This document shows positions 17,601-22,933 of a stretch of 25,105 nt of DNA, one piece after another (position 1 is the stretch's first letter; each line of letters starts with the position of its first letter). The DNA comes from a virus, in the IMG/VR virus record IMGVR_UViG_3300042113_000047, positions 1 to 25,105 of that record; one strand, 5' to 3'. The notes under the pieces were generated by a model that saw only the letters and a program-made list of their open reading frames with translations, ran no database searches and was not told the origin of the DNA. Made by a program: the position numbers and the translations under genes.

Positions 17601-18080
17601 AATAGCAAGTTCTTGTCTTGCTATTGATGTTTTGTTTTTAATTGCGTCTAGGCCTCTTGGCACATGAACATTAAATTGCATAAGGCCTTCAGCGTTTCTA
17701 CCAAGTGGCTGAAGGACTGCATTTTGCATAGCAACCTGTTGTCTGGCAAGGTCTCTTATGAGGCCGCCAGATGTTTTAACATGTGTCTGGAAGGTATTAA
17801 AATAGTCTCTTAATTTTAGTTTGCCGCCATCAAGATTTTTACCAAACTTTTCAACATCCGATGTAAGGCTAACAAAGTGTGTTGAGAATTGACCAGTACT
17901 TCTAAGAGTGTCTGCAAATGTTCTATTTATTACAGAAATATTGTTTGCCAACATTTTGTTGGAAACTGCAAGTTGCTCCTGTAATTTAGATAGGCTGGCT
18001 GTGACCTTATGCACATCTGCGATAAGGGCTGAAAAGTCGGCATTAGCGACTATTCGGGTACTGATTGTTTCGTCAGCCAT
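11679..18080 (-). CDS. Tail tape measure protein, 2133 aa
   Basis: The largest gene encodes the protein that sets tail length and later helps DNA enter the cell. Residues about 170-500 match the TP901-type tape measure domain, with WAGRQLTVGLTVPMAAFGKAA, a repeated-helix stretch and AMREGGVSASEGANALKSAL. A hydrophobic segment at 540-570 and a second hydrophobic, Gly-rich region at about 1225-1315 could insert in the membrane. Residues 1144-1160 (IPALIEPGESVITK) and 2035-2050 (YLVGERGPELFIPSGG) are Gly-Pro motifs often seen in such proteins. A Gln/Ala-rich coiled coil spans about 1650-1765. At about 0.15 nm per residue the tail would be near 320 nm. AAGGAG, within the end of the chaperone gene, lies 13 bases before the ATG. 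No lysozyme or peptidase domain was recognised. Confidence 0.95.
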   Translation of the reverse strand: MADETISTRIVANADFSALIADVHKVTASLSKLQEQLAVSNKMLANNISVINRTFADTLRSTGQFSTHFVSLTSDVEKFGKNLDGGKLKLRDYFNTFQTHVKTSGGLIRDLARQQVAMQNAVLQPLGRNAEGLMQFNVHVPRGLDAIKNKTSIARQELAIMNKVIQDGAVQLINWGKNTQWAGRQLTVGLTVPMAAFGKAAADAFKVADQELTRLTKVYGDIAGTSSAELGKVRQDVINTSKELSSAYGTNFAETIGLAADIAATGKQGNELLASVKETSRLAVLGEVDRQEAMKATLAIQSAFKANTEELARSINFLNAVENQTSTTLQDLVEAIPKAGPVIKGLGGSVQDLALYLTAMREGGVSASEGANALKSALASLINPTDVAVAKFQGFGIDLLGIVNNNAGNVTKTLLELQASLDKLDPLQKQQAIEQLFGKFQFSRLNALFENLGRQGSQTLQVLDLMKASASDLEAVAGRELAAVTESASGKYKRAIESLKADLAGLGDEFLTISTNIINIVDKALEFFGNLPKPIKQALTFLGALTAVAGPLIMLTGVLANFFGYILKGVGHMKAFFKGGEGWKYLTPEMLAAEKAGKLVEQTFYSDAKAAAILQTALRNLIDEFAILEAKAKSGAVSVGPAVSTMAGNLVMGAGGGRVVNPSHPLVGTMGSRASTHMVPRGGMTEDQRLQQTIFGLVPGSIPVNRKIGEAPQIYMSDRLPDVPGLTTIGGTSTGVVAGEAARWHAMTATLAMQSKEEIKKLKTQVMATGVVSKDFMDQFDNMLPAISTITNNAAKESSLIVAELRAGKLTVEQAKAKIIALNLEVEQMIASTATAQATAMGRTLNPTMVPTLNQPVVDPTGKSNMRELFKKSKTRDLIDKVARSLGVRTSGAGYNIETTRPRKFAMGEVGIKKYAGGAIGAGLTLGRAIAQKLGLISSKASKAAYKFKTVSGVFGRSIPGMSATKVNKLLESGTMPVAPYLESVLAAGNGIVKGGTDKFIGALVNSGKINVREADDILETISKNYVNKVSSKSFIGDSTNPYWTESNKVIGMKYRDNPEILSLWKQFSSKSPVSTSVVNRSAGGGSSSYKPIVLRDFNGQKIIIGKDAFRGSDYELFLHATDPTNYKKNIGKYQNGVTQVPGYGGGDIIPALIEPGESVITKTATAGNQGALTLMNAGYNVDSMLGLQNGIVGIQKYKKGIIGEAREKGFFGFGGKGGGGMMSSPLAGIGVGMGLQMAGQRIGGGAGAALQVASVISMIAPGGLGKMLTLIPKIIAGFTSFSKIVTVVRGGLVLLTRAIPGVAVLSTIFGLVKAFQNWRKGIAEAKRDAQALNGITEKGAKEAGIQYVTLTDRIKAVKEEQKLAADKAKAFFESYTSAGVGGLTLTIQQLKELKERVKTDMPETLAILNNIDSSQVNQWASNLKAQMVAAGKSVEEANNLIYALIESSNKAGQGISTLTNKAFMGISDKGSAANYIIKNLAENVKNLKDIDPAAFASNVDTAISSLDAAVQGLIGTKDATGNTLDEAEALAVQFQKMADAKVKDNKLGAETLKVLKAQRPELAGILNDSDTIGGMYAKWRLLLQGVSGDLSKISSEQAEMLAKFTSGLDAAGKAALDTTSGISGLKVAAETLAELDKKYKNLQKAANQESISRKGLDKAEIKAIQDKIKGIRELADAKKRALRETFDQENAQLELQQAQIDLQAAVARGDAAAQAQAQLRIQQIQKELGLKQAEARIDELARKDEEKQQSILEADQNYKDSLQTAAENASSAADKISAKMQSIKEIADSLSKVIKLKATAVTADDIQRFNMEFSNVLRNIAISASKNPEVFNSYKQFLARTDTGKKDKNNQPIYEYKKDAKGNYMPGSISDLTYELGYGLTSSPGSALTELGKLSQEYTDFALKLMGEDNRDLTDIYNILKDANKPPSGKTVKLTSESDVESLLGISQKNRSSYTPFIMKDGKPTAELSPEVLRRIVEEKKLKKDDIIEGPNGIKYKVTTGEDSRWFPAAAERMAMGGYIRRADSGVSGVMGTQPYLVGERGPELFIPSGGGQIIPNNLLNVNYGPRFNLPQDGKYNMPKGINSSFNNNTYNIDIDLNGTNVTVDDIMRRFKAELALINAKEGRNRLLGGVA

Positions 18081-18087
18081 TTATTAT

Positions 18088-18749
18088 TTATTGCTCCTTA
18101 AAGTATCCTAATCCTGCTCCAATTCCAAACCCAGCTTCCGCTGCGAATGATCCTTGTAGCGAAACAACATCATCTGCTGTAGCATTTATTCCTGATGCTC
18201 TCAAACGAATGTCGTCAAACGAGGAACTTTTCTCTTCTTCGTATTCACCTATATCTACACCCTTTAGCATTGCTTGAAACTTTCTTTGTTCGTGTTCCTT
18301 TTTCTTTAATGCTTGTAGCGTATTTATAAGTTCTGGCATTGAAAGATTTTCTTCTAGTTCATCGTAATTTTTCCAATGACCTAAAAGGAAAAGCTCTCCT
18401 TCAAGTGCGGCTAAGTCTAGTTCTGTCCAGCCAGAACCGCTGCCGCTAGAAGGTTTGGGTCGTCAAGTTTAATTCCTCCGCAAACTTCAAGAATGCGGTT
18501 CATTGTAGGAACATCAAGAGCGTCTTCTAGAGCTTCTCTGTCTTTTACCAAATCTGGTAGTTGCTTCTCTAAAGCAATTGCACAAGCGTCAATAAGAATT
18601 GTTAGGGTCTCTCCCTCTGTCTTAACTTCGCCAGTCTTTTGAATAGCCTCCATAAATTTACGGAGTTCTTTAATTGATAATGGTTTGAGCTTTATGTTTT
18701 GCCCATTTTGTAGTTGAATTTCTTCTACGTTATATACTGTAGTAGCCAA
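18088..18749 (-). CDS. gpGT-type tail assembly chaperone made by -1 frameshift
   Basis: This is the long form of the tail assembly chaperone, joined from 18749..18453 and, after a -1 shift that reads 18453 twice, 18453..18088. It would have 99 + 121 = 220 residues. Past the slip site the -1 frame stays open and reads PSSGSGSGWTELDLAAL, then a helical segment (LINTLQALKKKEHEQRKFQAM) and a Gly-rich end. In lambda the equivalent gpG and gpGT bind the tape measure and tube protein during tail assembly and are absent from the finished virion. An ATG at 18339 in this frame has no good Shine-Dalgarno sequence and would discard a long open upstream stretch, so I do not take it as the start. The stop lies eight bases before the tape measure ATG. 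Confidence 0.85.
18407..18446 (-). other. Predicted frameshift-stimulating hairpin
   Basis: Six bases after the slippery heptamer, GCGGC (18446-18442) can pair with GCCGC (18411-18407). Inside it GTTCTG (18437-18432) pairs with CAGAAC (18425-18420) around a six-base loop. The short form's stop codon lies in the structure. Spacing and position are typical of -1 stimulatory structures; pairing was done by eye. Confidence 0.6.
18417..18749 (-). CDS. gpG-type tail assembly chaperone, short form
   Basis: The short chaperone has 110 residues when read from a TTG at 18749, giving MATTVYNVEEIQLQ. I choose this start because AAGGAGG (18755-18761) stands five bases upstream, an ideal distance; the earlier TTG at 18773 has no such site. 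The protein has an N-terminal beta segment (IKLKPLSIKELRKFMEAI) and helices, a layout common in tail chaperones of siphophages. It lies between the major tail protein and the tape measure, the standard place of gpG. Most ribosomes should stop at the TAG at 18417-18419, and a minority should slip 12 codons earlier and make the longer form. It has a candidate promoter of its own just downstream of the tail-tube terminator. Confidence 0.85.
   Translation of the reverse strand: MATTVYNVEEIQLQNGQNIKLKPLSIKELRKFMEAIQKTGEVKTEGETLTILIDACAIALEKQLPDLVKDREALEDALDVPTMNRILEVCGGIKLDDPNLLAAAVLAGQN
18453..18459 (-). other. Programmed -1 frameshift site CCCAAAC
   Basis: The minus strand reads C CCA AAC in the frame of the short chaperone, the canonical X-XXY-YYZ slippery form. 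After a -1 slip the next codon is CCT at 18453-18451, and the new frame is open to 18088. The -1 frame carries a stop (TGA) three codons upstream of this heptamer, so the slip must occur in the 18419-18462 stretch, and this is the only canonical heptamer there. Confidence 0.85.
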
Positions 18750-18754
18750 TTTAT

Positions 18755-18761
18755 CCTCCTT
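18755..18761 (-). promoter_or_regulatory. Shine-Dalgarno that fixes a TTG start
   Basis: AAGGAGG on the minus strand lies five bases before the TTG at 18749. It decides the start of the chaperone over the upstream TTG at 18773. Confidence 0.85.
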
Positions 18762-18775
18762 GGATAGTCTCAATT

Positions 18776-18804
18776 ATTATAACATAATGGTTTTACACAT
18801 ACAA
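18776..18804 (-). promoter_or_regulatory. Candidate extended -10 promoter for chaperone-tape measure unit
   Basis: TTGTAT (18799-18804), a 17-base spacer and TATAAT (18776-18781) with an extended TGT lie between the tail-tube terminator and the chaperone start. The -10 is perfect and the -35 weak. The predicted start near 18769 gives a short leader containing the strong Shine-Dalgarno. Confidence 0.6.
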
Positions 18805-18811
18805 GCAGAAA

Positions 18812-18831
18812 GCCCCCGAAAATTCGGGGGC
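18812..18831 (-). terminator. Intrinsic terminator after major tail protein
   Basis: A nine-pair GC-rich stem (GCCCCCGAA with TTCGGGGGC) around a two-base centre is followed on the minus strand by TTTCTGCTTGT. It lies 22 bases after the stop of the major tail protein. The U tract is short, so read-through is likely. Confidence 0.8.
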
Positions 18832-18853
18832 CTCTGAATTTTATCTAATTAAA

Positions 18854-19588
18854 TTAGACTGCCAATACACGGTCAATAATTTTACCGTACTCTTGTCCTT
18901 CGTAGCCGCTCATAGCGGTTGGAAGAAGACGGAATGTTACTGGGAATGTGGTTGGTGTAGAACGAGCCAAAGAGAATTGTGACTGTTGTACTGAAAGAAC
19001 ACGACGTGCATAATATACACGCTCTGTTCTAGAAGCACTCTCTGTTGGTGCTTGTCCAACTGCAATCAACTGACGCTCTGTTGGCGCAATACCAAGAGCA
19101 CCTGCTGCAAGACCAAGTTCGGTCTTTTTGCTTGTACCAGTTCCTGTTTCAATAATTGTATTAGTTTGGCTAATAGCAGTATTATTGGCTGGATCATCTG
19201 GCTGTCCGAAAATAACTAGAACGTTTTCTAGTGTACCTTCTGACATTTCTGTTGCGATCATAACCTCCATCGCAGACTTGAACAGCTTAGCTGTATCAAG
19301 CAACTGGTCAACGGTTACGGAGTCGTATGTTGGATTGTAAGTAATTTGAAGACCATTATTGGTAAACCCTACGTTTCTGTAGTAAAATGTTGGAGCTGTT
19401 GGGTCTGTCTTTTCATTAAGTGTATCTGTATAAGACTTTCCTGCTACAAAAGCACCAGCACTAGTTGTACCTGGTTCTGAATTTTCGTATGTTGCATAAC
19501 CTGATGTTGTCGAATCAATATTCGAAATAAACAACGGAGAAGCTCCTACGAGAATATTTTTGGCATTACCTGCATTTTGTTTTGCCAT
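18854..19588 (-). CDS. Major tail (tube) protein
   Basis: This 244-residue protein should polymerise into the tail tube. Its size, its place between the tail terminator and the chaperones, and its own terminator all fit. The sequence is beta-rich with Ser/Thr/Gly loops: GLQITYNPTYDSVTVDQLLD at about residues 80-99, then a helix (TAKLFKSAMEVMIA), a flexible Thr-rich loop around 140-155, and a C-terminal SRTERVYYARRVLSV to FPVTFRLLPTAMSG strand set, a pattern known from tube proteins. AGGAGGT at 19601-19607 lies 12 bases before the ATG. A candidate promoter sits just upstream, so this abundant protein can be made apart from its neighbours. The call rests on order and general pattern rather than a diagnostic motif. 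Confidence 0.85.
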   Translation of the reverse strand: MAKQNAGNAKNILVGASPLFISNIDSTTSGYATYENSEPGTTSAGAFVAGKSYTDTLNEKTDPTAPTFYYRNVGFTNNGLQITYNPTYDSVTVDQLLDTAKLFKSAMEVMIATEMSEGTLENVLVIFGQPDDPANNTAISQTNTIIETGTGTSKKTELGLAAGALGIAPTERQLIAVGQAPTESASRTERVYYARRVLSVQQSQFSLARSTPTTFPVTFRLLPTAMSGYEGQEYGKIIDRVLAV

Positions 19589-19668
19589 GTTTTTATTTCC
19601 ACCTCCTGGGGTTTCTAAATATTTAGTTTTTAAAATCTAAGCTGGCTAGGCTTCTTTCCTCTTATCCA

Positions 19669-19697
19669 ATTTTAGGCTATAAATGGTCAAAAGGCAA
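19669..19697 (-). promoter_or_regulatory. Candidate promoter of major tail protein gene
   Basis: TTGCCT (19692-19697), a 17-base spacer and TAAAAT (19669-19674) match 9 of 12 consensus bases. It sits in the 114-base gap before the tail-tube gene and directly after the stop of the tail terminator-like gene. Confidence 0.5.
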
Positions 19698-19702
19698 ACA
19701 GG

Positions 19703-20215
19703 CTAACTGAACCTGCCTGAGCCATCCGTAACCCTTGAATATTTGATTTCTAAAATTATATCGGTAGAGAAAAATCCTTGTAATTCTTCAGATGGGGCTG
19801 TTGGGGATATGTCGGCTAAATATATGCTATGGAATTTAAACTTATTAGATAGACTAGACCAGTAGTTAACATCTCTTGCCGACTCGTCCATCCGCCTAAA
19901 TTGATCTGTCATAAAGTTTCTAATTTCATTTATTTCTGAAAACTCTGTTGAATATACGCTAAATAATATCTGCTCACAGCATATAAGCCAATTTTCGTCA
20001 TAAGACATGCCTATTTTATCATAGACTATATGCTTTTTTCCGCTTAAAAATTGATTCATTTCTGGAAGCTGCTGAACTGGAATTATTGGAATAAGGTTTT
20101 CATTGACATTATCGCTCCAATAATCCGTATCGTCAAATATGTTTCTATCTGTTAACTCTTTCCATAAAAACTTACGAAGTTCCAGCATGGCGTCTAGTTT
20201 GTAGTTTGCTGTCAT
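19703..20215 (-). CDS. Tail terminator-like protein, 170 aa
   Basis: This 170-residue protein lies directly before the major tail protein, the usual place for the tail terminator that stops tube growth and joins the tail to the head. It starts with a helix (ELRKFLWKELTDRNIF), has the strand NWLICCEQILFSVYST, then the helix FSEINEIRNFMTDQFRRMDESARDVN, and ends with the strand STDIILEIKYSRV. This strand-helix-strand order with a Cys-Cys in the central strand matches tail terminator-like proteins I recall from siphophages. The ATG shares a base with the previous stop (TAATG), and GGAGG lies nine bases upstream, so translation is coupled and also directly initiated. The identification is by context and predicted fold. 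Confidence 0.65.
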   Translation of the reverse strand: MTANYKLDAMLELRKFLWKELTDRNIFDDTDYWSDNVNENLIPIIPVQQLPEMNQFLSGKKHIVYDKIGMSYDENWLICCEQILFSVYSTEFSEINEIRNFMTDQFRRMDESARDVNYWSSLSNKFKFHSIYLADISPTAPSEELQGFFSTDIILEIKYSRVTDGSGRFS

Positions 20216-20997
20216 TATAGAGATCCTCCATAAGCCTGAGTTAGTGCCGCATCTGCTTGGCTAAGCAATGTTTTTGGATAAAACTTATATTGTACTTTTT
20301 TAATGTTAGATGGTAATCTCATTGCTCTTACTAATCCAGAATTAAACACCTGTTGAAATTTAGATTTCTTAATAGACATATTTACTAAATTGCTATTGAA
20401 GAATCTAGAGTATGCTAATACAAATTGATTTTTAACTCCAGGTCCGCCTGGTCTTTTAACAAATGTAGATTTGCCTTTAGGCATAAATACTGTTTCTCCA
20501 TTATATTCAAACACTAAGCGCTCTGCAGATTTGGGAGAAATTTTTAATGCCATTCCAGCTTCCATAACGGAAGCCTTATTTACAAACACATGTCTACGTC
20601 TACTGTTGCTTGACGGAACTAAAGATCTTGAAGGCTTAAACTCAAAACCTAATTTAAAAGACAATCCTTCTGTAGACAAAACCTTTAAATCAAATAATCT
20701 TGATTTTGGATTCCCAGCTTTTTTCCATTCATAAACGTGATGCATATTTCTTGGACGGCTTCTTGCTATAGCATCTATATATTCTCCAAAATCTTTTTGA
20801 ATTTGATTAAACATCGTAGTTGTAAACTGATTTTGAAATTCTTTGTTAGTAGTTAATTTAGCAATTACATTTGACTGATAATATATGAAAGCAGATACCT
20901 GTGCTACAGTTGAATCCTTTAAAACTCCAGGAGCCATTCCTGTCATTAGGTTTTCTAAACCACTGGCAGTTTGAACTAGCAGCACACTATTGTCCAA
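20215..20997 (-). CDS. Neck/virion protein in the HK97 gp10 position, 260 aa
   Basis: This protein lies between the putative head-closure gene and the tail terminator-like gene. Its N-terminus is helical (STVAQVSAFIYYQSNVIAKL) and the rest is a basic, beta-rich domain with the motifs RRRHVFVNKASVMEAGMALKI and ETVFMPKGKSTFVKRPGGPG, close in style to neck proteins of the HK97 gp10 type but longer. I use the TTG at 20997 because GGAG lies ten bases upstream and the frame then overlaps the previous gene by only 11 bases. The longest frame from a TTG at 21051 would overlap by 65 bases, and an ATG at 20946 lacks a Shine-Dalgarno. The function is inferred from order only. Confidence 0.6.
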   Translation of the reverse strand: MDNSVLLVQTASGLENLMTGMAPGVLKDSTVAQVSAFIYYQSNVIAKLTTNKEFQNQFTTTMFNQIQKDFGEYIDAIARSRPRNMHHVYEWKKAGNPKSRLFDLKVLSTEGLSFKLGFEFKPSRSLVPSSNSRRRHVFVNKASVMEAGMALKISPKSAERLVFEYNGETVFMPKGKSTFVKRPGGPGVKNQFVLAYSRFFNSNLVNMSIKKSKFQQVFNSGLVRAMRLPSNIKKVQYKFYPKTLLSQADAALTQAYGGSL

Positions 20998-21415
20998 TCT
21001 TCTGGTTCTCCGATCTTTTAATTGTAGAATTGTATCCAACAACTTTTCCAAACGGGTCTGTTATTGGTGTAGTTCCCATAACCTCAAAAACTGTTGGGGT
21101 ATCTGAAGGGTAGTTTAATTCTACCCATATAGGGTTTCCATCTGAATCACAAATATTTGTTATTTTTTCTCTTAAGGTAATTTTTTCAGAAGTTCTAATT
21201 TGAATAGTTTGATCATTTACATACTTGTTAGAAATAATTTGTTTATCTGTAGATCTTGCACTAGCAGAGTTACTTATAATACCTTTAGCGTGACATGGTA
21301 CTGTTTTATAAAATGCCCATTCTTTTACTAATGCTCCAGTATCTGAATCTTGTTGATCAAATTGTTTATAAACATCTAATGTCATGGATAGAACACCGTC
21401 CATTAAATCAAACAT
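20987..21415 (-). CDS. Putative head-closure (stopper) protein, 142 aa
   Basis: The ATG at 21415 shares a base with the TAA of the adaptor gene (TAATG), giving MFDLMDGVLSMTLDVYKQFD and 142 residues. A longer reading from 21475 would add 20 residues that overlap the adaptor gene and has no support. The protein is mostly beta strand (HAKGIISNS, TIQIRTSEKITLREKITN, TVFEVMGTTPITDPFGKVVGYNSTIKR), which fits the small beta barrel of head-closure proteins such as SPP1 gp16, whose loop blocks DNA exit after packaging. Its order directly after the adaptor supports this role. The upstream Shine-Dalgarno (AGAGA) is weak, so it probably depends on translational coupling. There is no unique motif, so this is a fold and context call. 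Confidence 0.6.
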   Translation of the reverse strand: MFDLMDGVLSMTLDVYKQFDQQDSDTGALVKEWAFYKTVPCHAKGIISNSASARSTDKQIISNKYVNDQTIQIRTSEKITLREKITNICDSDGNPIWVELNYPSDTPTVFEVMGTTPITDPFGKVVGYNSTIKRSENQKIGQ

Positions 21416-22407
21416 TATAGTATCTCTAATCTTGGCCTTACATAATTTGTAAGAAGTTTGTCTGCATATGCACAACCAGTTCCAGAATATGCTTCTGATG
21501 AATATTCAAAGTCCCAGTCAAATGTGGATATATTTTTTAAATATCTGTCTGCCCAAACACGATCTTTTGCAAAGTAGTGGCCCATTAATTGTATACATGC
21601 CTGCTCAACATCATCTGGAACTAAATTCCAGCCAAAAATTCCATCAATTTTATATTCAACTGAATCGTTAAATGCTCCAGTAAATCCATAATCATTTACT
21701 GTTGGCTGAACCATGCCGTTTGCTGAATATACAGTATTATCTATCGTTGATGATCTATTTACATAAAGACTGTACCCGTCTTCTGAAATTTCTGGAGCAT
21801 AAATCCAATTATTTATATTTGGAGAAGATAATTTATCTATTACCTTTAAACCATTAATATAAAATCTTGAAAGACTTAAAATTTTAAAAGGTAATTGTAG
21901 TCTATCTGATCCATTACCATATACTCTTACCGTTTCATAGTATTGTGAAAAATCTTGTCCAGTATAATTTTCAATTACTTTTCTAGCATACTTTTCTGCC
22001 ATTCTTAATTCATGATAAGGTTTATAATTTGGATCAGAAGGGTCTGTACCAATATTTAAATCTTCAATAGCTTCTGCAATATTACAGTATGGAATAACTA
22101 AATCACAATATGTTGTGTTTGTAGAAGAAACTCCTTGATAGGAGTATTGCCAAACAACTTTTAATTTTTTAGGTCTATTTGCAAGTGCGGTTGGTATATT
22201 AAAGTAATATGTTCCAATATTAGTTTCTTCTTTTATTGTTGAAAATGTATATTGTACAGTTGAAGGATCAATATTTGGAATAACTGATGGATCTTTTGTT
22301 ATATCATAGATAGTGACAGTAACGTTATTATCAGCATCAACTAGTTCTCCATTAAAAAATATTTTAGTATATACTGGAGAATTTGTTCCTACATAAGCCT
22401 GTGCCAT
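21415..22407 (-). CDS. Head-tail adaptor with extra N-terminal beta domain, 330 aa
   Basis: Residues about 115-330 match the adaptor (connector) proteins that dock on the portal: helix YHELRMAEKYARKVIENYTG, the strands DRLQLPFKILSLSRFYING, and a C-terminal VPDDVEQACIQLMGHYFAKDR helix, the pattern seen in HK97 gp6 and SPP1 gp15-type proteins. Usual adaptors are about 100-200 residues, so this protein is longer: residues 1-110 form a separate beta-rich, Ig-like domain (DNNVTVTIYDITKD, GTYYFNIPTA, KLKVVWQYSYQG). That extra domain could sit on the outside of the neck. The start has no Shine-Dalgarno and lies 14 bases after the previous stop, so it may depend on coupling. The stop overlaps the next ATG. 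Confidence 0.75.
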   Translation of the reverse strand: MAQAYVGTNSPVYTKIFFNGELVDADNNVTVTIYDITKDPSVIPNIDPSTVQYTFSTIKEETNIGTYYFNIPTALANRPKKLKVVWQYSYQGVSSTNTTYCDLVIPYCNIAEAIEDLNIGTDPSDPNYKPYHELRMAEKYARKVIENYTGQDFSQYYETVRVYGNGSDRLQLPFKILSLSRFYINGLKVIDKLSSPNINNWIYAPEISEDGYSLYVNRSSTIDNTVYSANGMVQPTVNDYGFTGAFNDSVEYKIDGIFGWNLVPDDVEQACIQLMGHYFAKDRVWADRYLKNISTFDWDFEYSSEAYSGTGCAYADKLLTNYVRPRLEIL

Positions 22408-22421
22408 TTAATAAGGCTAGA

Positions 22422-22823
22422 TTAGTTATAGTACTCCTGAACCTCTGTTGGGGTAGCTAATCTAAAGCCCTCCTCCTTATCAAAAATTTTCTGAGCATCA
22501 TCTTTGCCCATAGCAACAAATGGGTGCTCTCTTGTAAATGTATGTCCTAGAATATCATATCTAAAATTAGCTCGTGTCATTCTAACAAGGACAGTGTTTT
22601 CTGGATCGTTCTTTTTCGGGTCAATTTTTGGAAGAGTGTCTTCTATGGTCTCCATTGATTCCTCATTTATCTTTTTAGTGGTCTGTTCGTATACAGACCA
22701 GGTTACGCCTTCTTCAGCCAACGCTGAGATAATGTCTGTTTTATTCTTTAAACCTTCTGTTTCGACTGCAAAATCTTCTGCAATCTTTTTTAGTTCTGAT
22801 ACTTTTAATGTCTCAAATGACAT
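22422..22823 (-). CDS. Head protein with SAP/Rho-N-like N-terminus, 133 aa
   Basis: This 133-residue protein lies between the capsid and adaptor genes. Residues 1-40 (LKVSELKKIAEDFAVE, then GLKNKTDIISALAEEG) have the helix-turn-helix spacing of SAP or Rho N-terminal domains, small folds that often bind nucleic acid. A linker (about 50-70) leads to a C-terminal part with NTVLVRMTRANFRYDILGHTFTREHPFVAMG and EEGFRLATPTEVQEYY. The combination is one I recall from other actinophage structural clusters, next to the capsid gene, but its role is not established to my knowledge. It may link capsid and DNA. AGGAG lies six bases before the ATG, and a promoter and a terminator lie just upstream, so this gene opens a new unit. 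Confidence 0.6.
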   Translation of the reverse strand: MSFETLKVSELKKIAEDFAVETEGLKNKTDIISALAEEGVTWSVYEQTTKKINEESMETIEDTLPKIDPKKNDPENTVLVRMTRANFRYDILGHTFTREHPFVAMGKDDAQKIFDKEEGFRLATPTEVQEYYN

Positions 22824-22850
22824 ATATTTCTCCTATTTCTACTTAAAACA

Positions 22851-22879
22851 ATTATAGCATTAGTAAATTTAAATGAAAA
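22851..22879 (-). promoter_or_regulatory. Extended -10 promoter after the capsid terminator
   Basis: TTTTCA (22874-22879), a 17-base spacer and a perfect TATAAT (22851-22856) preceded by TGC form a good promoter. The -35 overlaps the last bases of the capsid terminator by four bases. The expected start near 22844 leaves a leader of about 20 bases with AGGAG. Confidence 0.65.
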
Positions 22880-22912
22880 GCCCCCCAAAAAATTTAATTT
22901 TGAGGGGCTTTT
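22876..22912 (-). terminator. Intrinsic terminator after major capsid protein
   Basis: AAAAGCCCC (22876-22884) pairs with GGGGCTTTT (22904-22912), followed inward by a single mismatch and five more pairs around a seven-base loop. It begins 22 bases after the capsid stop. The flanking A and T runs would let it work on either strand. Confidence 0.8.
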
Positions 22913-22933
22913 AGCGGATCTAAATCCTATAAA

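Noticed and set aside
18088-18339. A separate gene starting at the ATG at 18339
   Set aside because: No good Shine-Dalgarno, and the frame stays open upstream back to a canonical slip site, so it is better read as the C-terminal part of the frameshift product.
20987-21051. Longer start for the neck protein at a TTG at 21051
   Set aside because: It would overlap the previous gene by 65 bases and has no ribosome binding site; the TTG at 20997 with GGAG fits better.
21416-21475. N-terminal extension of the head-closure protein from 21475
   Set aside because: The 20 extra residues (MCICRQTSYK and on) overlap the adaptor gene out of frame, and the TAATG junction gives a cleaner start.
22465-22480. 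AAGGAGGAGG at the end of the SAP-like gene
   Set aside because: It encodes KEEG and has no start codon at a usable distance; the next gene starts about 60 bases later.
22504-22857. Plus-strand open frame of 117 codons over the SAP-like gene
   Set aside because: Shadow of the minus-strand gene, which has a good Shine-Dalgarno and promoter; it also runs over that promoter.
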